Shown: positions 6,965-13,596 of the stretch, in pieces | How the letters are laid out: each line of letters begins with the position of its first letter | Numbering within the stretch: position 1 is the first letter of the stretch | NCBI GenBank assembly: GCA_937981555.1 | Contig: CALJOK010000044.1 | Coordinates: 152,087 to 216,086, forward strand | Source of the DNA: an uncultured Saprospiraceae bacterium | GTDB lineage: Bacteria; Bacteroidota; Bacteroidia; Chitinophagales; Saprospiraceae | Length of the DNA: 64,000 nucleotides | Reading direction: 5' to 3' | Notes under the pieces: model-generated | The model's input: only the letters and a program-made list of their open reading frames with translations | Databases searched by the model: none | What the model was told of the DNA's origin: nothing | Program-made: the position numbers and the translations under genes

Positions 6965-8221
6965 TCACTCCACTTTTTTAGGTGTTTCAGTTTGCAAATG
7001 AAATGCCTTTCCATAATCTCCTTTCTCTGCTCCTCCATTCACATGAATAAAACTTAATAAACAAATACTGATAAATAATTGAACGGCAATAAGTATCGTA
7101 AGTATTTTTTTATGAGAAAAAAGTAACTTAACAACATACAGAAAAAGAAACGGGTAAGCAATAATCAAATAATGTGGCCTGATCTTAACACCACTAAAAC
7201 TCATCAAAATTCCTAAGCTAAAAAGCGTGGCAAGTAAGTACAATTCAGTCGCACTACTTTTATATAACAATCTATTTACAAGTTCTTTTTCTTGACGAAG
7301 TTTAAATATTTTTTTGAATAAATAAAAAATCTGCTGCAATAACTTCAACGCGACACCTACCAAAATCAAATGTCCAACTGCCACCAAATAAGTCGGCACA
7401 CCAAACACAAAAGGCATTTTGATAAAATCCCAAAAATGTTCTCGTAAGGAATACGTCGTATTTAATCCCAATGGATCAATAAAACTATAAATATAAAAAT
7501 CGAATTTATACAAGTTCTCCCAACTTGTTGAAGAGGCTCCTCTGTTATAAATCATTTCATAAATCCAAGGCAATAATCCAATACTTCCAAGTACACTTCC
7601 CACGAACCAAAACGGCCATTGCCATTTTACTTTTCTTTTATAATCAAAAAAGGTAGACAACAAAAACATTCCAAAGGCAAAGAAAAATCCACTCATGTGA
7701 ATTTGTCCCAGCATCGCTCCGACCATTCCCCAAGTGAAGGCTCCCCATTTTTTTTCTCGATAAAAATGCCCCACGACAAATAACAAACAGAAAATCGGTA
7801 ACACATCTTGCGCCCATATTTTTCTTGAAAAAAGAATGTACAATGGGTTTGCTGCCAAAAGTGCTAATGCCCAATACCATTTTTGTTGTTCCTCCTCTTG
7901 CAAACTTTTTTTGGCAAAAAAGATAAAACCTAACAATGCTATTACATTTAATATCTGTACACCTCGAGCCATTCCTAAAGGTGTTTCCACAAAATATCCT
8001 ATCAATGAAAATACCCAAACACTTAATCCTGGGTTTATGATTCCGGCACCACTTTTCATTCCGACGCTTTGCCAAATTCCTTCGAGCGGGGCAAGCATAG
8101 CATGAGTGTACATCCACCATTCGTCGTATTTCCATTCCATGTCTTCTACCCAAATAAGGCGGAGGAGGCATCCGATGAAAACGACGAAGGTTAAAAAATA
8201 AGTGTATGTTTTAGAGGTCAT
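6965..8221 (-). CDS. GT-C family integral membrane glycosyltransferase
   Basis: A 418-residue polytopic membrane protein with about 10-11 hydrophobic segments. The first segment (7-24) is followed by an outward loop with acidic residues, WKYDEW (Asp33, Glu34), the position of the catalytic acid motif in GT-C (PMT/ArnT/GT39-like) transferases that use polyprenyl-phosphate sugars. ANPLYILFSRKIWAQD and GAMLGQIHMSGFFFAFG are typical of GT39-like family members. It probably transfers a sugar to a lipid or protein on the periplasmic side. It lies 100 bases downstream of kdsB on the same strand, separated by a 31-bp perfect inverted repeat. Substrate cannot be told. Confidence 0.8.
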   Translation of the reverse strand: MTSKTYTYFLTFVVFIGCLLRLIWVEDMEWKYDEWWMYTHAMLAPLEGIWQSVGMKSGAGIINPGLSVWVFSLIGYFVETPLGMARGVQILNVIALLGFIFFAKKSLQEEEQQKWYWALALLAANPLYILFSRKIWAQDVLPIFCLLFVVGHFYREKKWGAFTWGMVGAMLGQIHMSGFFFAFGMFLLSTFFDYKRKVKWQWPFWFVGSVLGSIGLLPWIYEMIYNRGASSTSWENLYKFDFYIYSFIDPLGLNTTYSLREHFWDFIKMPFVFGVPTYLVAVGHLILVGVALKLLQQIFYLFKKIFKLRQEKELVNRLLYKSSATELYLLATLFSLGILMSFSGVKIRPHYLIIAYPFLFLYVVKLLFSHKKILTILIAVQLFISICLLSFIHVNGGAEKGDYGKAFHLQTETPKKVE

Positions 8222-8235
8222 TCAATTTTGTTCTT

Positions 8236-8322
8236 GCCACAGACTTTCGCTGACAAAACTGACTTCTCCACAATGGAATCTACCCAATGGGGAAGTCAGT
8301 TTTGTCAGCGAAAGTCTGTGGC
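8236..8322. repeat. 31-bp perfect inverted repeat (large hairpin)
   Basis: Bases 8236-8266 are the exact reverse complement of 8292-8322, leaving a 25-base loop. The right arm touches the kdsB stop codon (8322-8324). On the minus strand the hairpin is followed by AAGAACAAAATTGAA, with no T-tract, so it is not a normal terminator. It fills nearly the whole 100-base spacer. Confidence 0.9.
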
Positions 8323-9068
8323 TAATTTTCTTTTTTCAAAAAATCTTCCGCTTTTTCTAAATCCTCAGGCGTATCAATTCCAAAAGAATCAAAAGGCAAT
8401 TCCGTCGTAAATATCTCCAATCCATTTTCCAACCATCGAAGTTGCTCAAGTGATTCTAATTTTTCTAGTCTGCTGGGAGCTAGTTTTGTAATTTTCAAAA
8501 GTGTACTTTTCCGAAAAGCGTACATCCCGATATGTTTGTAAAAATTAGTAACTGACCAATTTTCTTTTTCTTCATTTCTCAAAAAAGGAATTGGGCTTCT
8601 GGAAAATAACAATGCTTTCCCATTTTTTCCAAAAACACATTTCACCACATTTGGATTAAAAATATCTGCTTGATTCTCGATCAATTTCACTCCAGTTGCA
8701 ATCTCTGCTTTTTCATTTTTTTCAAAAATATTAATAACCGACTCGATTTGTTGAGGATGGATAAATGGTTCATCTCCCTGAATATTTACGATAATATCAA
8801 AACCTTCCATTGAGGCAGCCACTTCAGCAATTCGATCGGTTCCCGTTGGATGATTGGAGGAAGTCATTTTTACTTTTCCTCCAAAAGAAATCACGTGATC
8901 GAAAATTCTAGAATCGTCAGTTGCCACAATTACCTCTGTCAAAGTAGCTGCTTTTTGGCATTGTTCATAGACGCGTTGAACCATAGTTTTGCCACCAATT
9001 TTCACCAAAGGTTTACCTGGAAAACGACTAGATTCAAATCTAGCGGGTATTATACCTAGAGATTTCAT
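8322..9068 (-). CDS. kdsB: 3-deoxy-manno-octulosonate cytidylyltransferase
   Basis: A 248-residue nucleotidyltransferase that makes CMP-Kdo for lipopolysaccharide core synthesis. Signature segments are present: IIPARFESSRFPGKPL at the N-terminus (CTP-binding loop), ATDDSRIFDHV, NIQGDEPFIHPQQIE (metal-binding Asp) and LEQLRWLENGL near the C-terminus. Length is normal. A conserved cytosolic step, it supports an LPS-bearing outer membrane. The membrane glycosyltransferase gene lies downstream on the same strand. It is divergent from the LysM gene. Confidence 0.95.
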   Translation of the reverse strand: MKSLGIIPARFESSRFPGKPLVKIGGKTMVQRVYEQCQKAATLTEVIVATDDSRIFDHVISFGGKVKMTSSNHPTGTDRIAEVAASMEGFDIIVNIQGDEPFIHPQQIESVINIFEKNEKAEIATGVKLIENQADIFNPNVVKCVFGKNGKALLFSRSPIPFLRNEEKENWSVTNFYKHIGMYAFRKSTLLKITKLAPSRLEKLESLEQLRWLENGLEIFTTELPFDSFGIDTPEDLEKAEDFLKKEN

Positions 9069-9254
9069 ATTTTTGTATTGAATTTAATAACACTAGAGAA
9101 AACAGAGTAGCTATTTTTTTTCAAGAAAAACTATTCACACGAGTCACGTTTTTCACAAATAACTCGAAATAACATTTGTAAATAACTGACAGTCAGAAAC
9201 TTAAATAAACACAATTTCACATTAGCGCTCTGTGATCTTAAAATTTTTCGTACT

Positions 9255-10115
9255 ATGAAATTTTTAACAACACTCACTTTACTACTTTTTTCCTGCTCAA
9301 TTTTTGCTCATCACGGAGATAGTTTGACGTATTTGACGCCGCAAGATAGTGTATTCCTCACCGTCAATGAAAGTAACCAAAAAATAATTATTCATCAATT
9401 TGAGAAAAAACAAACCTTGTATTCCTTGGCGAAATTCTACGGATTGGAATTCAATGAAGTGATGTATTATAATGAAAATTTAGAAAAAGTTTCTGATATC
9501 TCAGTCGGTACTTTTATTAATATTCCTATTCCTAACAAGGCGATCAAACGTTATCAACGAAGTGATTTTGATGTAACAAAACACGCTTCTATCTTTTATA
9601 AAGTAAAGAAAGGAGACACGCTTTATGGCGTTGCCAAACGTATGTTTAGGATGCCTGTGGCAGATGTTCAACAACGGAATAATTTGATGGATAATAATAT
9701 TCAACCTGGACAACTTTTACATGTTGGTTGGATTAGCACAGAAGGTATTCCAAGAGAATATCGAAAGCTAAAACCAGTACCTCCAGAATGGCAAGCAAGC
9801 CAATTAAATGAGCGACATTACTTGCAAGCAAAAGGAATAAAAATTCAAAAAACTCAAAGTGGTGTAGCTGCTTGGAATAAAAATTCTAAAAATGAAGGGA
9901 AACTTACCGCTCTTCATAGTTCTGCTCCAATTAACTCAATCATTGAAGTAACCAATCCAATGAACAAACGTTCTATTTTTGTAAAAGTGATTGGACGGCC
10001 TTCGAGTAAAGTCTATTATGGACCAAATGTCAAAGTAGTTTTGACTCCAAAAGTAGCAAAAATGCTGGGTGCTCGTGATCCGAGATTTTATGTTAATATA
10101 AATTTCTTAAGATAG
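9255..10115 (+). CDS. Secreted LysM protein with RlpA-like C-terminal domain
   Basis: A 286-residue protein with a signal peptide (hydrophobic 4-18, ending near IFAHH). Two LysM peptidoglycan-binding domains follow: about 46-91 (HQFEKKQTLYSLAKFYGL, then GTFINIP) and 114-158 (YKVKKGDTLYGVAKRMF, then GQLLHVGW). The C-terminal part (about 190-286) resembles the double-psi beta barrel of RlpA-like proteins (TALHSSAPINSIIEVTNPMN, then KVIGRPSS). It probably binds cell-wall glycan in the periplasm. Catalytic residues for lytic activity cannot be confirmed by eye. Monocistronic, divergent from kdsB. Confidence 0.87.
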   Translation: MKFLTTLTLLLFSCSIFAHHGDSLTYLTPQDSVFLTVNESNQKIIIHQFEKKQTLYSLAKFYGLEFNEVMYYNENLEKVSDISVGTFINIPIPNKAIKRYQRSDFDVTKHASIFYKVKKGDTLYGVAKRMFRMPVADVQQRNNLMDNNIQPGQLLHVGWISTEGIPREYRKLKPVPPEWQASQLNERHYLQAKGIKIQKTQSGVAAWNKNSKNEGKLTALHSSAPINSIIEVTNPMNKRSIFVKVIGRPSSKVYYGPNVKVVLTPKVAKMLGARDPRFYVNINFLR

Positions 10116-10213
10116 AAGTTGTTTAAAAAATAACTTAAATAGATTGCTTTTCTAGGTCAAAAAATAAGACCTTTGCAGCTTCAAATTATATTTTTAAATC
10201 CTTAACCAATTTA

Positions 10214-11572
10214 ATGAACTACTATAATAATATCCTCGAAACGATTGGAAATACTCCTCTCGTAAAAATAAATAAAGTGAATGAAGATTGTCCTGCTTTG
10301 GTACTATGCAAAGTAGAAACTTTCAATCCTGGTCATTCTATCAAAGATCGAATGGCGATCAAAATGCTCGAAGATGCTGAAAAGCGTGGAGACATTAAAC
10401 CAGGCGGAACTATCATCGAATGTACTTCTGGTAATACTGGAATGGGTTTGGCTTTAGCTGCTTGTGTAAAAGGTTACCGAACTATTTTCACGACGAGTGA
10501 CAAACAATCGAAAGAGAAATTCGATATTTTAAGAGCACATGGAGCAGAAGTAATTGTTTGTCCAACCAACGTAACACCTGATGATCCACGATCATACTAT
10601 TCAGTTGCGGAAAAATTAAGTAAAGAAATTCCGAATTCTTATTGGTTTAATCAATATGATAATTTGTCAAATCGACAAGCACATTATGAAAGTACTGGCC
10701 CTGAAATTTGGGCTCAGACAGAAGGAAAAGTAACTCACATTATCGTTGGTGTTGGTACAGGAGGAACGATTTCTGGAACTGGAAAATACTTGAAGGAGAA
10801 AAACCCAGATATTAAAATGTGGGGAATCGATACTTACGGTTCTGTCTTCAAAAAATATCATGAGACAGGTGAGTTCGATGAAAAAGAAATTTATCCATAT
10901 ATCACCGAAGGTATTGGAGAAGATATTTTACCTAAAAATGTTGACTTCTCAGTAATTGATCATTTCGAAAAAGTATCTGATAAAGCTGGTGCGGTGATGG
11001 CTCGACGATTGGCTCGAGAGGAAGGTTTATTCTTAGGATATTCTGCGGGATCGGCTTTTGCAGGTTTGCTGCAATTGAAAGATCAATTGACTAAAGATGA
11101 TGTGGTGGTAGTTTTAATTCACGATCATGGAAGTCGATATGTTGGAAAATTATACAATGATGATTGGATGAGAGATAGAGGATTTTTGGAAGATGAATTG
11201 AAAGTAAAAGATGTCATCTCTAAAAAATCTGATAAAGAATTTTTATCTATCACAAAAGATATAACCGTTCGGGAGGCTTTCAAAATGATGAAAGATCGAG
11301 ATATTTCTCAAATGCCTGTGATGGAAGGAAATGAAATTATTGGATCAATAACGGAGACTACTGTCTTAAATTATTTGTTGGAAAATCCGATGAATAACTC
11401 TGAAAATAGAATTGAGTCAATTATGGAACCTGCTTTTCCAATGGTAGAAGTTGATTTGCCTTGTAAGCAATTGAGTAAATATTTTTCTAAAAAAACTTCT
11501 GCGGTGATTGCGAAAGATAAAGCGGGGATGCTTCATATTTTGACGCAGTACGATATTATTCAAGCAGTATAG
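10214..11572 (+). CDS. PLP-dependent cystathionine beta-synthase / cysteine synthase with CBS pair
   Basis: A 452-residue fold-type II PLP enzyme. ILETIGNTPLVKIN opens the catalytic domain. The PLP lysine is Lys44 in PGHSIKDR; ECTSGNTGMGLA is the substrate loop; GVGTGGTISGTGKYLK is the phosphate-binding glycine loop. Residues about 335-452 are two CBS motifs (DITVREAFKMMKDRDISQMP and a second ending LHILTQYDIIQAV), as in cystathionine beta-synthases. It condenses serine (or O-acetylserine) with homocysteine or sulfide. The usual SIK/SVK motif is intact. The adenosyl-ligand role of the CBS pair is inferred. It ends in a bidirectional terminator. Confidence 0.93.
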   Translation: MNYYNNILETIGNTPLVKINKVNEDCPALVLCKVETFNPGHSIKDRMAIKMLEDAEKRGDIKPGGTIIECTSGNTGMGLALAACVKGYRTIFTTSDKQSKEKFDILRAHGAEVIVCPTNVTPDDPRSYYSVAEKLSKEIPNSYWFNQYDNLSNRQAHYESTGPEIWAQTEGKVTHIIVGVGTGGTISGTGKYLKEKNPDIKMWGIDTYGSVFKKYHETGEFDEKEIYPYITEGIGEDILPKNVDFSVIDHFEKVSDKAGAVMARRLAREEGLFLGYSAGSAFAGLLQLKDQLTKDDVVVVLIHDHGSRYVGKLYNDDWMRDRGFLEDELKVKDVISKKSDKEFLSITKDITVREAFKMMKDRDISQMPVMEGNEIIGSITETTVLNYLLENPMNNSENRIESIMEPAFPMVEVDLPCKQLSKYFSKKTSAVIAKDKAGMLHILTQYDIIQAV

Positions 11573-11628
11573 CACGTGATGGTCTGCTTCAGCTGACCTG
11601 GAAAAAGAGCGCAGCGAGTTTTTTCAAT

Positions 11629-11676
11629 AAAAAAAATGAGTGGTGAGTACCAAGGTATTTATCACTCATTTTTTTT
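11629..11676. terminator. Bidirectional terminator between the CBS and DUF6881 genes
   Basis: AAAAAAATGAGTGGTGA pairs with TCACTCATTTTTTT around a 15-base loop (one bulge). T-runs follow on both strands. The right arm overlaps the stop codon and last codons of the minus-strand gene ending at 11662. Confidence 0.8.
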
Positions 11677-11979
11677 AAACATAAATAAGTTCCAAACCAT
11701 ATTGAATTCCCTAATAGGTATTGAGTAGGCTTGAGGACCTTCCGCCCAATTAATTTGTAATTTTGAATCCATCGTATTATATACTTCAAGAGATGGAAAA
11801 GCATCCTTGAACAAATAAGTATTATTGAATGATTGATTTTTATCAGCAAATCCAAATTTGTCCTTTCTGTACAATTCAATCTTTCTTGTATTAAATCTAT
11901 TTATATCTAATTCTAAATAAATTACAGTCGGTTTATCTTCATTATCATGATCCCAAACTATCTTAACATATTCTTTCAT
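11662..11979 (-). CDS. DUF6881-like small protein
   Basis: A 105-residue acidic, probably cytosolic protein. It begins MKEYVKIVWDHDNEDKPTVI, followed by YLELDINRFNTRKIELYRK and FGFADKNQSF. This resembles the DUF6881 pattern (Y-I/V-K-V-x-W-x-H, D-x-P, Y-x-E-L-D-x-x-R-x-x-R-K-I-E-x-Y). The function of that family is not established. It starts 5 bases after the stop of the upstream CHAP gene, so the two are almost certainly cotranscribed. A role as an immunity or partner protein of the CHAP enzyme is inference. Confidence 0.65.
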   Translation of the reverse strand: MKEYVKIVWDHDNEDKPTVIYLELDINRFNTRKIELYRKDKFGFADKNQSFNNTYLFKDAFPSLEVYNTMDSKLQINWAEGPQAYSIPIREFNMVWNLFMFKKNE

Positions 11980-11984
11980 AACTT

Positions 11985-12584
11985 TTAATTATTTACATTT
12001 TTTGATAACCTTCCAAGAATTTTAGGATTCACAATTTCCCATTTCCACTTTTCAAAAATCAATTTCAACTTCTCCCTCGAACTTCCAAAGTAGCCCATAT
12101 TCTGCTGAATAATTTCAATCTTATCATCACTCACTTTTGAAATAATTGCAACATGTCCAAATGCATTGGAACTCGTTTCGCCAAAAATTAAAATATCATA
12201 TTTTTGTGGTCTAGCTAAACTTGGATTAAAATGTTGAATCAAATTTCTCACTTTATTTAATTCTCCATCCCTTATTTTTTTATCAAAAAAATCTTTTGCA
12301 TGTCCGTAGGAATCAGGCATTTTATGATTGAAAAAATCTAAATAAAATCGTTTGATAAATTCGACACATTGCCAACGAAGGCCGAGGTTGTAACCATCTT
12401 TCGATACATTCCTATTCTCAACATGACCAATTGAACCATTGAAAAAAACTTCGACACCTTCCAAATCGTCGATGGATTCTCCAATTTGATATATTGGATT
12501 AATATTGATGCTTTTTCTTTTTTTATAAAAAAATAAGGAAATAACTACAAGGAGGGAAAATAGAAGAATAGTTCTTTTTCTCAT
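11985..12584 (-). CDS. CHAP-domain amidase/peptidase with N-terminal membrane anchor
   Basis: A 199-residue protein. Residues 5-20 are a hydrophobic anchor or uncleaved signal (RTILLFSLLVVISLFFY) after MRKR, then a basic stretch. The catalytic domain has the CHAP/NlpC-type Cys in LRWQCVEFIKRFY (Cys73) and the His in NAFGHVAIIS (His144). IEIIQQNMG follows, as in the CHAP amidases related to glutathionylspermidine amidase. It is predicted to face the periplasm and cleave peptidoglycan cross-links or an amide substrate. It is followed at 5 bases by the DUF6881-like gene and preceded at 39 bases by the NlpC/P60 gene, all on one strand. Confidence 0.82.
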   Translation of the reverse strand: MRKRTILLFSLLVVISLFFYKKRKSININPIYQIGESIDDLEGVEVFFNGSIGHVENRNVSKDGYNLGLRWQCVEFIKRFYLDFFNHKMPDSYGHAKDFFDKKIRDGELNKVRNLIQHFNPSLARPQKYDILIFGETSSNAFGHVAIISKVSDDKIEIIQQNMGYFGSSREKLKLIFEKWKWEIVNPKILGRLSKNVNN

Positions 12585-12623
12585 TTAAAATCAAATGGTG
12601 TAGCGTATTTACATTTTACAACT

Positions 12624-13472
12624 TTAAAAGATCTCAATCTGATTCGTCACTTCATCTTCACTTGACAAATCTTTTTTTATTGTTTTAGGTAAGGTAGGAA
12701 GTACTCGTTTAGCCACTCTCAATTTGTGTGTATACTTTTCAGTATCCACATTAAAAATTCCAAAGTGATCTATTTTATCAATTCGAACTTGTCCGGAAGA
12801 ATGGATAATTTTTCCATCTTCTAACAATAAACCTACGTGAGTGATCGCCCCTTTTCTATTTTCAAAAAAAGCTAAATCTCCCGCTTGTGCTTGTTCAACA
12901 AAATCAACTATCTCTCCTGCCTCAACTTGTTGAGCAGCATCGCGAGGTAATTTTATCCCGATCATCTTAAAAATAATTTGAGTGAAACCAGAACAGTCTA
13001 TTCCAAAAGGACTACGTCCACCCCATTGGTAAGGTGCGTACAAATATCGGCGAGCAATCTTGGTCAATAAATCTGAATTTGGTTCAAGTTCACCTGGAAC
13101 TACCGCTTGACCGCTAAAAGTAAAACTCGTTCCATTTAAACTAAAATTCATTCCATCATATTTCGGAAGCGAAGCACCAATCGTCACAGGAACGGAATGT
13201 TCCTTCGTCATTGCTCCTTGCATTAGTTCGATACTGCAAGCAAAATTATTTTGGTATTCCTCAAATTCAGTCTGAGTAATTGGTTTGATTTGTTTGGTGT
13301 CCACCCAACCAATATAATTGTCCCAAGCACATCGCACCTTAGTCCAATTTTTTCCTTTTCGACCAATCACTTCTACCATTTCGCCAAATAGCAATTGAGA
13401 AACCATCTCGCTGGAGTCAGAAGAAGCGCTTCGAATTGGGACCACACTTAAAGGGCATATGCCATAGTTCAT
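12624..13472 (-). CDS. NlpC/P60 (C40) peptidase with SH3 domains
   Basis: A 282-residue protein. Residues about 1-120 hold two bacterial SH3-type domains (NYGICPLSVVPIRSASS; then LLFGEMVEVIGRKGKNWTKV). Residues about 133-265 are NlpC/P60 with the triad Cys160 (FGIDCSGFTQ), His212 (AITHVGLLL) and His224 (GKIIHSSG). This matches the dipeptidyl-peptidase VI/YkfC type that cleaves gamma-D-Glu from diamino acid in muropeptides. No signal peptide is seen, so a cytosolic recycling role fits. It heads a three-gene minus-strand group with the CHAP and DUF6881 genes. Confidence 0.9.
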   Translation of the reverse strand: MNYGICPLSVVPIRSASSDSSEMVSQLLFGEMVEVIGRKGKNWTKVRCAWDNYIGWVDTKQIKPITQTEFEEYQNNFACSIELMQGAMTKEHSVPVTIGASLPKYDGMNFSLNGTSFTFSGQAVVPGELEPNSDLLTKIARRYLYAPYQWGGRSPFGIDCSGFTQIIFKMIGIKLPRDAAQQVEAGEIVDFVEQAQAGDLAFFENRKGAITHVGLLLEDGKIIHSSGQVRIDKIDHFGIFNVDTEKYTHKLRVAKRVLPTLPKTIKKDLSSEDEVTNQIEIF

Positions 13473-13537
13473 AAACTGAATTTTTAGATGCCCTAAAAAT
13501 AGTTGAATTGAAGGAAATTACATAATTTAATTTTTCC

Positions 13538-13582
13538 AAAAAAAAAGTCAAAACACCTAACTGATGTTTTGACTTTTTTTTT
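13538..13582 (-). terminator. Intrinsic terminator after the sortilin-like gene
   Basis: An A-run plus AGTCAAAACA pairs with TGTTTTGACT plus a T-run around an 8-base loop. It lies 15 bases beyond the stop of the gene ending at 13597. The symmetrical A/T arms could also act in the other direction. Confidence 0.88.
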
Positions 13583-13596
13583 GAACTAAAATCTTC

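Noticed and set aside
7644..8171. A 175-codon minus-strand frame inside the GT-C gene.
   Set aside because: It is a shadow frame; the GT-C frame has membrane helices and a catalytic loop, and this one has no domain pattern.
11589..11879. A 96-codon minus-strand frame overlapping the DUF6881-like gene.
   Set aside because: It runs through the bidirectional terminator and the better-supported gene in another frame.
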